From Streptomyces cavernicola (lineage in GTDB: Bacteria; Actinomycetota; Actinomycetes; Streptomycetales; Streptomycetaceae), in NCBI RefSeq assembly GCF_029968035.1, contig NZ_JASCIQ010000013.1, positions 108,352 through 172,351 on the forward strand: a stretch of 64,000 bases of DNA, given 5' to 3'. Both the position numbers and the translations under genes were made by a program. The notes below the pieces were generated by a model. The model had not been told where the DNA came from and did not search any database. It was given only the letters and a program-made list of their open reading frames with translations. Below, piece by piece: positions 8,509 through 16,862 of this stretch (position 1 is the stretch's first letter; each line of letters starts with the position of its first letter).

Positions 8509-8547
8509 GCTGGGAGGATAGCGTCGGCCTCTGCAGCCGATTCGGCC

Positions 8548-9075
8548 TCAACTCGGCTCAAGCTCCCCGCAGTTCCACCGGCGAGGCAGCTCCGCGTCGC
8601 AGAAGACGCAGACGAAATCCCCCTCACGCACGACGTTCAACTGCCCGCAGGACGGGCAGCGCCGGAACACCACCTCGTGGGTGAAACCGGACGGGCGCTC
8701 AAGGCCGATGGCGTCCACGGCGGCCGCCACAGCGGGCCACGAGCTCACATCGGGGCAGTAGCCGGTCGACTGATTGCTGACCTCGCTCACCTGCCATCGC
8801 CCCGCCGCCACGCGGAAACTCATCTCGCCCGCGCTCAGGACCGCCCCACCGCCCGCGCACACCACGTGCTCGCTCCTGCGCGGCGCAAGGCGCAGCACAC
8901 CGGTCTCGTCGACGACGTACGTGAACGGCTCGGCGAGTTCGTCGCGCGTCAGCCCCGAGACCCACCCCTCGAAATCCGCCGCAGAGCGCAGCCCGCAACC
9001 TTCGCCTCCCGGCCGGACCAGGCCCCGCAACTCGGCCGGCCCGACATACCCGTACCTTCGCCACCGAACGCTCAC
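8548..9075 (-). CDS. Hypothetical protein with C-terminal zinc ribbon
   Basis: A 175-residue protein. The last 45 residues contain two CxxC pairs (CPSCGQLNVVREGD, CVFCDAELPRRW) that should bind one zinc ion. The N-terminal part has no recognised domain. I use GTG 9075 rather than a TTG three codons upstream. TAGGTT precedes it at -10 spacing, again suggesting a leaderless message. The 39-base gap to the next gene on the same strand suggests the two may be cotranscribed. Function unknown. Confidence 0.65.
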   Translation of the reverse strand: MSVRWRRYGYVGPAELRGLVRPGGEGCGLRSAADFEGWVSGLTRDELAEPFTYVVDETGVLRLAPRRSEHVVCAGGGAVLSAGEMSFRVAAGRWQVSEVSNQSTGYCPDVSSWPAVAAAVDAIGLERPSGFTHEVVFRRCPSCGQLNVVREGDFVCVFCDAELPRRWNCGELEPS

Positions 9076-9143
9076 CCCGCCCAACCTAGCCCCGGGCGGC
9101 CGAAGTTGGCGTGCAAGGCCTCAGGTACGATCCCCGAAGGGAC

Positions 9144-9217
9144 GGGGCCCGTAGCGCAGTGGTTGTCGCGCCAACACCGCATGTGGGAGGACGCCGGTTC
9201 GAATCCGGTCGGCCCCG
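9144..9217 (+). tRNA. Non-canonical tRNA-like gene (no U33; mismatch in three helices)
   Basis: The T-arm is canonical: GCCGG-TTCGAAT-CCGGT at 9193-9209. The D-arm (GCGC AGTGGTTG TCGC) and U8/A9 are correctly spaced, and a five-base variable region follows. The acceptor strands GGGCCCG (9145-9151) and CGGCCCC (9210-9216) pair except at position 4-69 (C-C). The D-stem has a C13-U22 mismatch and the anticodon stem (CCAAC/GTGGG) an A-G mismatch. The loop is ACCGCAT: position 33 is C, and the nominal anticodon is CGC. No CCA is encoded. A -10-like TACGAT sits at 9126. It could be a specialised tRNA-like RNA or a decaying tRNA. Confidence 0.7.
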
Positions 9218-9301
9218 TCCCGTCTCTGTTCGCTTCGGTTCACTCGCATCGGCGAAGATGGTCGTGTCCAGCCGTTCCGCCAGCGAGGAGCACGCGCGCA
9301 G

Positions 9302-10348
9302 ATGGCCAGTTCCGCCTCCACTCCGAGGCCGCCGACGATCGCCGATGTCGCGCGCGTCGCCGGCGTCTCGCGTACGACGGTCTCGCATGCGCTCAACGGG
9401 CTCGGCAAGGTCGACCCGCGGACCCGGGAGCGGATCAAGCAGGTCGCCGCCGACCTCGGGTACCGGCCCAACCTGCGGGCCCAGCGGCTGCGGCGCGGGC
9501 AGGCCAAGGCCATCGCGCTCGCCTCGTCCATGCCGTTCGCCGTCGCGGGCGGGCCCTCGCGGCTCGGGTTCTACATGGAGGTCGCGGCCGCCGCAGCGGA
9601 GAGCGCCCTGCTGCACGACTACGCGCTCGTGCTCGTGCCGCCCGTGCAGTCCGGCTCCGCGCTGTACTCGGTGGACATCGACGGCGCCATCGTCGTCGAG
9701 CCCGACGTCCAGGACGCCGCCGCCGCGCAGCTCCGCGAGCGCGGCCTGCCGTACGTCGCACTCGGCAGGCCGGTCGCGCCCGACGAGGACGCCCCGTACG
9801 TCGACCTGCACGGCGGGCTCGTCGCTGAGCTGCTCCTGGACCACCTGCACGAACAGGGCGCGGCGCACCCGGCGTTGATCGTCGGCGCGGGCTCCCGGCA
9901 CTCGGCCGTCGACGCGCTCGCCGCGTACGAGCGCAGCGCCGCCGAGCACGGCTGGGAGCCGATCGTCGCCAAGGTCCCGGAGTCCGGCGGCGAGCAGGCC
10001 GGGTACGAGCAGTGCGCCGCGCTGCTCGCCGAGCACCCCGAGACCGACGCGGTCTGCGCCCTCGTCGACGCCTTCGCCGTCGGCGCCGTCCGCGCGATCA
10101 AGGACAGCGGACGCACCGTGCCCGACGACGTCATGGTCGTCACCCGCTACGACGGCCTGCGCGCCCGCACCTGCGAACCGCCCCTGACCGCCGTCGACCT
10201 GCACCTCGACCAGGTCGCGGCCGACGCCGTCGAGCTGCTCCTCGGACGGCTCCGCGGCGACGCCGACACCCCGCCCATGGCCGCCGCCCCGCAACCCCGG
10301 CTGATCGCCAGGGCGTCGTCGGTACGCGGCACACCCCGGACGACCTGA
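9302..10348 (+). CDS. LacI-family transcriptional regulator
   Basis: A 348-residue repressor with an N-terminal LacI HTH (TIADVARVAGVSRTTVSHAL, residues about 11-31) and a type-I periplasmic-binding-protein ligand domain. A GAGGAG ribosome binding site lies 14-19 bases before the ATG. It is convergent with the TauE/amidohydrolase/permease operon, whose promoter carries a double palindrome with central CG, the hallmark of LacI-family operators. I infer that this protein is that operon's repressor and that the inducer is a substrate or product of the amidohydrolase. Confidence 0.9.
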   Translation: MASSASTPRPPTIADVARVAGVSRTTVSHALNGLGKVDPRTRERIKQVAADLGYRPNLRAQRLRRGQAKAIALASSMPFAVAGGPSRLGFYMEVAAAAAESALLHDYALVLVPPVQSGSALYSVDIDGAIVVEPDVQDAAAAQLRERGLPYVALGRPVAPDEDAPYVDLHGGLVAELLLDHLHEQGAAHPALIVGAGSRHSAVDALAAYERSAAEHGWEPIVAKVPESGGEQAGYEQCAALLAEHPETDAVCALVDAFAVGAVRAIKDSGRTVPDDVMVVTRYDGLRARTCEPPLTAVDLHLDQVAADAVELLLGRLRGDADTPPMAAAPQPRLIARASSVRGTPRTT

Positions 10349-10355
10349 CCCGGTT

Positions 10356-10370
10356 CCCCCCCCGGGGGGG
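10356..10370. terminator. C8G7 run between convergent genes
   Basis: Eight C followed by seven G can fold into a GC stem between the 3' ends of the LacI gene and the TauE gene. No T-run. It could equally be a slippage-prone homopolymer without function. Confidence 0.3.
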
Positions 10371-10371
10371 C

Positions 10372-11082
10372 TCAGACCCCCACCATCAACACCACCCCCG
10401 ACACCAGCGCGAAGACAAGGACGAACAGCCGCATCCTGCGCGCGTCAAGGCGGTGATGGATCAGGCGGCTCAACCACGCGCCCACCGCGATCGCAGGCAG
10501 CAGCAGCAGCGACGCGCCGAGTTCCGCCGTCTGGGCCTTGCCCGTCGCGAACAGCAGGACCAGGGAAGCGACCTCGCCGACCAGGAAGCACGCGGCTACC
10601 GTCGACCGCAGCTCCGCCGGCGGCCGGTGCTGGTACACCAGGGCCAGCGGCGGACCGCCCACCCCGGTCGCCGTCTCCGTCAGCCCGGTGACCGCACCCG
10701 CACCGACGTACGCGCCCTTGCCGGGCTTGAACGCGGGCGCGGCCAGGCTCACCACGGCCGCGAGAACCGTCGCCACCCCCACGAACAGGCCGAGACTGCG
10801 CTCCGGGATCAGCCAGAGCAGCGCGAGACCCGCCGGGGTCGCGGCGAGCCGGGCCCCGGTGATCCAACCCGCGCCGCGCAGGTCGAGCGAGGCCCGCTCC
10901 CGCCACGCGACGTACAGGTTGAGCGGAATCATCGAGGCGAGCACGAAGACCGGGACCAGGCCGGGGTCGACGATCCCGGCCACGGGCGCCACGATCAGCG
11001 CGAACCCGAGCCCGCTGCTGCCCTGCACGAACGCGGCGACCGCCACCGTGACGGCGAGCACCGCAAGAGTCACCACAGTCAC
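10372..11082 (-). CDS. TauE/SafE-family membrane exporter
   Basis: A 236-residue membrane protein with about eight hydrophobic segments. The TauE/SafE hallmark glycine-rich region (FVQGSSGLGFALIVAPVAG) comes near the N-terminus, and its second copy (TGLTETATGVGGPPLALVY) lies mid-protein. The GTG start overlaps the amidohydrolase stop by four bases (GTGA). Members export sulfite, sulfoacetate or other small anions, or import organic acids. In an operon with a nucleobase-type permease and amidohydrolase it may remove a product of deamination or ring opening (inference). Confidence 0.85.
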   Translation of the reverse strand: MTVVTLAVLAVTVAVAAFVQGSSGLGFALIVAPVAGIVDPGLVPVFVLASMIPLNLYVAWRERASLDLRGAGWITGARLAATPAGLALLWLIPERSLGLFVGVATVLAAVVSLAAPAFKPGKGAYVGAGAVTGLTETATGVGGPPLALVYQHRPPAELRSTVAACFLVGEVASLVLLFATGKAQTAELGASLLLLPAIAVGAWLSRLIHHRLDARRMRLFVLVFALVSGVVLMVGV

Positions 11083-12521
11083 CGCGCCGAACCCCGCTCT
11101 CGTACGCGGGCGGCCCCCCGCGCACGGACCGCCTCCCGCGCGGCCATGGACGTCGGGTGCACCCGCGTGATCCCCGCCCGGTCCACCGCCGACCGCGCAA
11201 GCTCGGCGGCCTGCCGCACCAGGGCCGGACCGTCCCAGTCCGTGGGCCGACCGTGCCACATCCGCAGCCGGCCGTCGACGAACACCGCGGTGATCTGGTC
11301 CCGGTTGCCGCGCCGCACCAGCTCCCACGGCAGGTCCCAGGAGAACGCCAACTCCGGCGTCTCCACGTCGACGAGCAGGAAGTCCGCCGCAAGACCCGCC
11401 GCGACCGTGCCCGTACGCGCACCGAGGCCGACGGCGTCCGCGCCGCCCCGGCTCGCCTGCTCCAGCCACGTCCACCCGGCGCCGCACGAGGAGTCGCCGG
11501 TGGTCAGGCCGTACGCGAGCCGCTGCGCGAACTCGGCGGCCTCCGCGAGCCGGAAGCCGTCGCCGCGCGTGCCGTCCGTGCCGAGGCCGAAGCGGATGCC
11601 CCGCTCGGCCATGGCGGTGGCGGGCGCGACGGCGTTGCCCTTCCAGGCGCTGGCGACCGGGTTGTAGCTGATCGCCGTGCCGGTGTCGGCGAGCAGCGTC
11701 AGCTCGCGCGGCGTGAGCAACGTGGCGTGCGCACCCAGGAGTTGAGGCCCGAGCGCACCGAGCCCGTGCAGATACTCCAGGGGCCGCACCCCGTGCCGTA
11801 CGAGCGAACGCTCCACCCCGGCCAGATGCTCGTTGACATGGATCTGCACGACGGCCCCGGCCTCCGCGGCCAGCCGCGCCGTGCCCCGCAGCGTCGCCTC
11901 GGTGGCGGCCTCCGGGATGGAGACGGCCAGGGAGGCGTGCACCAGCGGGTCGTCGGCGTAGCGCGCGAGATGCTTCTCGGCGGCGGCCAGCGCCGTCGCA
12001 CTCGACCCCTCGGGCGCGTCCGCGTCGTTGCAGACCAGGCCGAGGACGCAGCGGACACCCGCGTCCCGCGCGGCCGAGGCGACCACCTCGACGTCCACAT
12101 CGGCCCGCGTACCGGCGTCCGCGACGGTCGTGAACCCGCCGCGCAAAGCCTCGTACGCCGCCAACTTGGCCGCCACGTAAGCCGATTCCTCGTCCAGGGC
12201 GCCCTCCAACGGCACCCACACCCGGCGGAAGATCTCCGAGGGCTCCCCGAAGGCGAGCGCGGAGCCGAAGGACTGCGTGAGGTGATGGTGCGCGTCCACG
12301 AACCCCGGCATCAACAGCTGCCCGGGAAGCCGTACGGCCTGGAGCTCAGGGTGCGCACGCTCCAACTCCTCGGCGGGGCCCACGACTTGGAACCTGCCGT
12401 CGTCGACCAGGACCGCGAGGCCGTCCACGGGACCTTCGGGCAGCAGCACCGCGCCGGGGACGAGGAGGAGCGGGCCGGGGGCGGACAGGAGTGTGCGGTC
12501 GGGTCGTTCGGACGTGTTCAT
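11079..12521 (-). CDS. Amidohydrolase-superfamily deaminase (AtzB/TrzN/SsnA-like)
   Basis: A 480-residue metal-dependent hydrolase. The HxH motif is in MPGFVDAHHHLTQSF, a third metal His in QIHVNEHLAG and the catalytic Asp in FGLGTDGT, the layout of subtype-III deaminases of guanine, 8-oxoguanine, hydroxyatrazine or S-adenosylhomocysteine. The start ATG overlaps the NCS2 permease stop (ATGA). Its coupling to a nucleobase permease suggests deamination or dechlorination of an imported purine, pterin or triazine-like heterocycle; the exact substrate is unknown. The C-terminal tail is arginine- and alanine-rich and probably unstructured. Confidence 0.85.
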   Translation of the reverse strand: MNTSERPDRTLLSAPGPLLLVPGAVLLPEGPVDGLAVLVDDGRFQVVGPAEELERAHPELQAVRLPGQLLMPGFVDAHHHLTQSFGSALAFGEPSEIFRRVWVPLEGALDEESAYVAAKLAAYEALRGGFTTVADAGTRADVDVEVVASAARDAGVRCVLGLVCNDADAPEGSSATALAAAEKHLARYADDPLVHASLAVSIPEAATEATLRGTARLAAEAGAVVQIHVNEHLAGVERSLVRHGVRPLEYLHGLGALGPQLLGAHATLLTPRELTLLADTGTAISYNPVASAWKGNAVAPATAMAERGIRFGLGTDGTRGDGFRLAEAAEFAQRLAYGLTTGDSSCGAGWTWLEQASRGGADAVGLGARTGTVAAGLAADFLLVDVETPELAFSWDLPWELVRRGNRDQITAVFVDGRLRMWHGRPTDWDGPALVRQAAELARSAVDRAGITRVHPTSMAAREAVRARGAARVRERGSAR

Positions 12522-14008
12522 CGGTCGCTTTCTGTGCGTACGGCGCCGGTGGCCGGCGCGCTGTTGCTCAGGCGGGCGGCGATGCCCGGCCTGACGTGGT
12601 GGAAGAGGACGTTGAGGACGGCCGCGGTGAACGCGCCGACGGCGACGCCGCTCTCGAGCAGGATGCGGACGTTCGGCGGGAAACCCCCGTACACGCCGGG
12701 CACGAGGATCGGCAGCAGGCCGAGGGCGAGCGCGACGGCGCAGATGAACGTGGACGTGTGCTTGTCCAGGTCGCTGCGGCCGAGCATCTGGATGCCGAGC
12801 ACCGTGATCACGGCGAACACGACCATGGCGGTGCCGCCGACGACCGCCGAGGGGATCACGCTGATCGCGCGCGTCACGGGCGCGAGGAAGCCGATGACGA
12901 TCAGCACCACCCCGGCCGCGGCCGTGACGAAGCGGCTGCGCACGCCCGTGACCCGGACGATGCCGATGTTCTCGCCGCTGGTGACGATCAGCGGCAGGCC
13001 GAAGAAACCGCCGAAGAGGGAGGTCAGCGCGTCGCCGCGGACGGTCTTCGGCACATCGGTCCGCTTGTCGATCTCCTTGCCGACGGCCTCGGCGTTGATC
13101 ACGGTCTGCCCCGTCGCCTCGGCCATCGACGCCAGGCTGTAGAGCATCAGCGGCAGCGCGGCGACCAGGTTGAACTGCGGAGAGCCGAACGGCATCAGCT
13201 GCGGCAGGTTCACCAGACCGCCCCCGGCCGCCTGCCCGAAGTCGATCGCACCGGTCGCGGCAGCAAGGGCCGTACCCGCCAACAGGCCCAGCATCACGGC
13301 GAGTTGGCGCAGGACGCCGGTGAAGAGCAGATAGAAGACGACGGTGAAGCCGATCGTCGCCATGCCGAGCCCCAGGTTGCCCGGATCGGCGAAACCGGGA
13401 GTGCCCGGACGCCCGGTGACGAGGACCGCGCCCACCTTCACCAGATTCACGCCGACGATCACGATCATCGTGCCGATGACCAGGGCCGGGAAGAACCTCA
13501 GCAACCGCGAGAACACCGGAAGGACGACGAAGCAGAACAACGCCGTGAGCACGACCGCGCCGGTCGCCGTGGGCAGCCCGTGCTGCTCGGCGATCGCGAG
13601 GAACAGGATCAGCGGCGCCCCGCCCGGCAGCATCACGAACGGCAGCCGGGGCCCGAACTTCCAGGGCCCCAGGGACTGGATCAGCGACCCGACGCCGGAC
13701 AGCACGAAGGCCGCCGAGAGCAGGTCGACGGTGAGCCCGGCGTCCAGCCTGAGCGTCGCGCTCATCAGGAAGATCGCCGAGATGGGCGTGGCCGCCATGA
13801 CGAGCACGTGCTGCACCCCGAAGAGCAGGATCCGCCCGAGGGGGCGCCGCTCGTCGACGGGATGCGGGGCGGTGGGGGCTGTGGTGGCGCCGGTGGCGGT
13901 GGCCGACGGGGGATCGGCCTGCGCGGTGGCGGTAACGGTGTTGGCGGTGGCTTCGGTGGGGGCGGACGGTTGGGCGGGTCCTGGCCCGCTCTGGCGGGGA
14001 CTGAACAC
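12518..14008 (-). CDS. NCS2 (uracil/xanthine) family permease
   Basis: A 496-residue nucleobase:cation symporter with about 12-14 transmembrane segments. Visible family signatures include QHVLVMAATPISAIFL in the first helix and the glutamate-bearing helix around ASMAEATGQT, followed by TSGENIGIVRVTGVRSRFVT. I choose GTG 14008 because a GGAG lies seven bases upstream; GTG 14035 in frame is an alternative. The roughly 60-residue Ala/Thr/Pro-rich N-terminal tail is unusually long. It is the first gene of a three-gene operon controlled from the 14076 double palindrome. Confidence 0.88.
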   Translation of the reverse strand: MFSPRQSGPGPAQPSAPTEATANTVTATAQADPPSATATGATTAPTAPHPVDERRPLGRILLFGVQHVLVMAATPISAIFLMSATLRLDAGLTVDLLSAAFVLSGVGSLIQSLGPWKFGPRLPFVMLPGGAPLILFLAIAEQHGLPTATGAVVLTALFCFVVLPVFSRLLRFFPALVIGTMIVIVGVNLVKVGAVLVTGRPGTPGFADPGNLGLGMATIGFTVVFYLLFTGVLRQLAVMLGLLAGTALAAATGAIDFGQAAGGGLVNLPQLMPFGSPQFNLVAALPLMLYSLASMAEATGQTVINAEAVGKEIDKRTDVPKTVRGDALTSLFGGFFGLPLIVTSGENIGIVRVTGVRSRFVTAAAGVVLIVIGFLAPVTRAISVIPSAVVGGTAMVVFAVITVLGIQMLGRSDLDKHTSTFICAVALALGLLPILVPGVYGGFPPNVRILLESGVAVGAFTAAVLNVLFHHVRPGIAARLSNSAPATGAVRTESDR

Positions 14009-14075
14009 GTTCGGGCTCCGTTCGGGATACGGCACGCTCGGGTTCTTTCAGCCGCGATCCGGCCCTGGGACGGAG

Positions 14076-14107
14076 AGCCAAATCGATTTGGCCAAATCGA
14101 TTTGGCT
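14076..14107. promoter_or_regulatory. Double LacI-type operator upstream of NCS2 permease operon
   Basis: Two identical 14-bp palindromes CCAAATCGATTTGG abut at 14078-14091 and 14092-14105. With the flanking AG/CT they make one perfect 32-bp palindrome. The central CG in an A/T-rich half-site pattern is characteristic of LacI/GalR operators. A minus-strand promoter element (TACTGT) lies just upstream, so bound repressor would block initiation or early elongation of the permease operon. Confidence 0.8.
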
Positions 14108-14173
14108 GACAGTATGGGGGAGCGGGGTGGGGGAGAGTCAAGGGGAGGTGGGGTGGTTCCGGCTGGGGGGCGT

Positions 14174-14581
14174 TCAGGGGGAGGCGGTGCGGGAGAGGTG
14201 GTCCCGCAGGTCCCGGGCGACCCAGCGGCGGCTGTCGTCCTCGTGCTCCCACACGAAGACGTCGGGCCGGGCGGGCGTACGCACGAACGCGAACTGGTCA
14301 CCGCCCCCGTCGTCACCGAAGAAGAGCAGCGGCGTGAACGGCATGTAGAGCTCGGCGAGGGAGCGGTCCGACCAGAAGTGCAGATTGTCCGCCACGATCC
14401 GGCTCAGCGGCCAGACGAGGTCCTCCCCGTACGGCCCCTCGATGCCGTCGCTCTCGCGCAACAGGGCGACGAGCTGGCCGGGGAGCGGCCCCCCGAGCCG
14501 CCGCTCGGCCTCGGCGGGGTCGGCCGGGGGGACGGGTGCGCGGAACTGGACCTGCGCTAGGCCTGCTGCTGGTCGCCACAT
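14174..14581 (-). CDS. SMI1/KNR4 (SUKH-1) family protein
   Basis: A 135-residue protein with the SUKH fold pattern: ADPAEAERRLGGPLPGQLVA near the start, LRESDGIEGPYG, the central LYMPFTPLLFFGDDGGGDQF and the late VFVWEHEDDSRRWVA. Such proteins are commonly immunity partners of polymorphic toxins, but many in Streptomyces are orphans. No toxin gene adjoins it. The ATG at 14581 follows closely on a short gap to other genes. It lies upstream of the double operator but reads toward it, so its transcription may run into the permease promoter. Confidence 0.8.
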   Translation of the reverse strand: MWRPAAGLAQVQFRAPVPPADPAEAERRLGGPLPGQLVALLRESDGIEGPYGEDLVWPLSRIVADNLHFWSDRSLAELYMPFTPLLFFGDDGGGDQFAFVRTPARPDVFVWEHEDDSRRWVARDLRDHLSRTASP

Positions 14582-14695
14582 GGGGTGAGCGTATGACTTG
14601 GCTGGAGGGTGTCCTGGCCCCTCGGAACCCGGACGCCGCCCTTCGGCTCCCGGAACCCGGACGCCGCCCCTAGGCGCAGCCCAACTCGGGGCCGT

Positions 14696-15106
14696 TCAAG
14701 GGAAGTTGATCGCTACAAGTTCCACTTCGAAGCCGTCCTCGTTCTCCAGGTAGGCGGCGTAGTGCTTGCCGCCGCCCGCGTACGGGTGGCGTTCAGGGAA
14801 GAGGAGGCGCCAGCCGTGTCGGTGGGCGTCGCGGCTCAGCTGCTCGACCGTTGCGGGGTCTTCGACGTGGAAGGCCAGGTGGTTGAGGCCGGGGCGGCGG
14901 CGGTCGTGTGTTTCGGCGGTGAGTGCCGTGGACTCCTCGATGACCAGGTAGGTCGGCCCGAGCTGCCAGCTGCGACCATCGGCCCAGCTCTGGGAGAGGG
15001 AGTGGCCGAGCGCCTCCAGGAGCCAGCCGAGGGAGTCGATCGCGCGTCGCAGGTCGGGCACCCACAGTTCGATGTGGTGCAGCGTGCCGTGTGCGGGTCG
15101 GTTCAT
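14696..15106 (-). CDS. VOC-family (glyoxalase/bleomycin resistance-like) protein
   Basis: A 136-residue single VOC module built of two beta-alpha-beta-beta-beta halves. It starts HGTLHHIELWVPDLRRAIDS, has NHLAFHVEDPATVEQL in the middle and ends DGFEVELVAINFP; the His and Glu residues are candidate metal ligands. The ATG at 15106 has GGAGGG about eight bases upstream, so the longer reading from 15229 is rejected. Substrate unknown. The gap to the next gene (15107-15376) shows no gene I can support. Confidence 0.85.
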   Translation of the reverse strand: MNRPAHGTLHHIELWVPDLRRAIDSLGWLLEALGHSLSQSWADGRSWQLGPTYLVIEESTALTAETHDRRRPGLNHLAFHVEDPATVEQLSRDAHRHGWRLLFPERHPYAGGGKHYAAYLENEDGFEVELVAINFP

Positions 15107-15376
15107 GCAGGTGCCCTCCTGGCCGGGGTTCGAGGTTTCGGTCCACTGCGCGCCGACGGCGAAGGTACGCCGGAGGGCTCCACGAGGGGGAGGGGGTGAA
15201 AACCGGTGGAGCGGCGCTGCGCAGCCCAACTAGCCTTTGCCGGAACCGAGTTGTCCAGGTGAGGGCGTGCCGTTGAACACCCTGTGAGACCTCCCGAGCG
15301 CTGATCTGTCGCGCGTCGCGCATGTGCGCCGCGCTCCTTTCTGCTGCGGATTTCTCACTGGAACCGGTGTACTCCT

Positions 15377-15934
15377 GTGCTCAACACCTGGGTCGTCATG
15401 CCCACCCGCCTGCCGCTCGTCCGCCGACGCTGCCACGCCTGCGCGTCCGAACGCTTCCGCGCGAACGGCAAGTTCCGCGTCAACGCCAACCACAAGCGCA
15501 TCGACGCCTGGCTCCTCGCGCTCTGCACCGCCTGCGGGGCCACGGCGAAGCTCACGCTCCTGGAGCGGATGAACATACGCTCCGTACGCTCCGTACGCCC
15601 CGACCTCCTCGACCGGATGCACGCCAACGACCCTGCCCTGGCAGCCGAGTTGCTCCAGGATCCGGCCGTACGGCGGCGCAACCGCATCGCCCTCGACTGG
15701 GACGGCGCCTGGCGGCTCGACACCGGAGGTTCGGAGCGCCTGGACGGAGAGGGCGCGGACGTCTCGGTGCGGTTCGCGGCGCGGATCCCGCTTCGGCCGG
15801 TGCGGCTGATCGCCGAAGGGTGCCGGCTCTCACGGGCGGAGGTCGAGCGGCTGCTCGCGGAGGGCGCACTCGTCTCGCCGGTCCGGCTGAGCGGCAGAAC
15901 CTCCAGTGACTTCAGGTTCACGCTGAAGCCCTGA
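15377..15934 (+). CDS. DUF1062 family protein
   Basis: A 185-residue basic protein. It begins LNTWVVMPTRLPLVRRRCHA and carries a zinc-ribbon-like CHACASERF...LCTACGA pair near the N-terminus (residues about 19-52), features of the DUF1062 family. The C-terminal third (RLIAEGCRLSRAEVERLLAE then GALVSP) looks like an S4-type RNA-binding fold, which hints at an RNA-associated role (inference). The start is GTG 15377. Function is not established. Confidence 0.8.
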   Translation: MLNTWVVMPTRLPLVRRRCHACASERFRANGKFRVNANHKRIDAWLLALCTACGATAKLTLLERMNIRSVRSVRPDLLDRMHANDPALAAELLQDPAVRRRNRIALDWDGAWRLDTGGSERLDGEGADVSVRFAARIPLRPVRLIAEGCRLSRAEVERLLAEGALVSPVRLSGRTSSDFRFTLKP

Positions 15935-15970
15935 GCCCTGAGCCCTGAGCCCTGAGCCCCGAGCCCCGAC
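15929..15970. repeat. Heptanucleotide tandem repeat at 3' end of DUF1062 gene
   Basis: CTGAGCC is repeated four times from 15931 and degrades into CCGAGCC units. The first unit supplies the stop codon of the DUF1062 gene, so slippage here would not change the protein. Confidence 0.6.
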
Positions 15971-16045
15971 CCGCCCCCGACTTCGGCCCTCAGCCCGGCC
16001 CCGTACAGCCGAGGCCCCCGGCCCCGTACGGCCGAGGCCCTGCCG

Positions 16046-16070
16046 TATGCATCATGGGGCATGATGTATA
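16046..16070. promoter_or_regulatory. Operator dyad upstream of GntR gene
   Basis: TATGCATCATG-GGG-CATGATGTATA matches at 10 of 11 arm positions. It lies 27 bases before the GntR start and overlaps a TATATAA-like stretch. The position suggests autoregulation by the FadR-type repressor it precedes. Confidence 0.6.
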
Positions 16071-16096
16071 TAACGCGGAGCCGCTCGGAGGTGCCC

Positions 16097-16774
16097 ATGG
16101 CTCGAGTCCCGGAATCACAGCGCGTGCGGGACGCGCTGGAGAACGCCGTCGTCGACGGACGCTACCGCCCCGGCGAGCGGCTCGACCCGGTCGAGCTGGA
16201 GCGGGAGTTCGGCTGTTCGCGCACGCCGGTGCGGGAGGCGCTCCAGGCCCTGCAGCGCTCCGGGCTCGTCCAGATCCGCCCCAAGCAGGGCACGTACGTG
16301 ACCGAGCTGAGCGTCGCCGAACTGGCGGAGCGCTTCGAGGTGATGGCCGAGCTGGAGGGGATGGCGGCGCGGCTCTCCGCGCGCCGCATCGAGCGTCGGA
16401 CCCTCGACGAGCTGGAGGAGGCCCTCGTCGAGTGCGAGACGCACGCGCGGGCCGGCGACGCGGACCGCTACTACTACGCCAACGCCCGCTTCCACGACCT
16501 CGTCTACGGTGCGTGCGGCAACGAGTACCTGCGGCAGCAGGCGCACGCGCTCCAGCGGGCCCTGCAGCCCTACCGGCGGCTGCAGCTGCGCGTGCCGGAC
16601 CGGATGCGGCGCTCCCTCGCCGAGCATCGCGCCATCGCCGCGGCCATCACCGACGGCGACGGCGAGGCCGCCGAGAACGCCGCGCGCGACCATGTCCTCG
16701 TCCAGGTCAAGGAGTTCAGCAACCTCGTACGGGCCTGGAACCAGGTACGGGAGCCGGTCGAGCAGAGCGGTTGA
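16097..16774 (+). CDS. GntR-family regulator (FadR/FCD subfamily)
   Basis: A 225-residue regulator. The winged HTH covers residues about 8-70 (EFGCSRTPVREALQALQRSG, LVQIRPKQGTYV). It is followed by an all-helical FCD ligand domain with the metal-binding pattern (ARFHDLVYGACGNEYL, EHRAIAAAITDGD). The ATG at 16097 has CGGAGGTG upstream. FCD regulators sense organic acids or acyl-CoAs. No obvious catabolic partner is adjacent; the RibD_C protein downstream is the nearest candidate. Likely autoregulated through the 16046 dyad. Confidence 0.9.
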   Translation: MARVPESQRVRDALENAVVDGRYRPGERLDPVELEREFGCSRTPVREALQALQRSGLVQIRPKQGTYVTELSVAELAERFEVMAELEGMAARLSARRIERRTLDELEEALVECETHARAGDADRYYYANARFHDLVYGACGNEYLRQQAHALQRALQPYRRLQLRVPDRMRRSLAEHRAIAAAITDGDGEAAENAARDHVLVQVKEFSNLVRAWNQVREPVEQSG

Positions 16775-16862
16775 GGTGCGGCGGCCCGGCCCGGCGAGGA
16801 CAATGGGCTGCGGCGGCCGGTGACCAGCCGGGACGCGGTCGGGGCGCAGTCGGGGTGATGTC

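Noticed and set aside
11079..14252. A single 1057-codon minus-strand frame joining permease and amidohydrolase regions
   Set aside because: The permease has its own correct frame with a stop overlapping the amidohydrolase ATG. The long upstream part is an out-of-frame Arg/Pro-rich shadow.
15230..15622. 130-codon minus-strand frame overlapping the DUF1062 start
   Set aside because: Antisense to a recognised family member, with untypical codon use.
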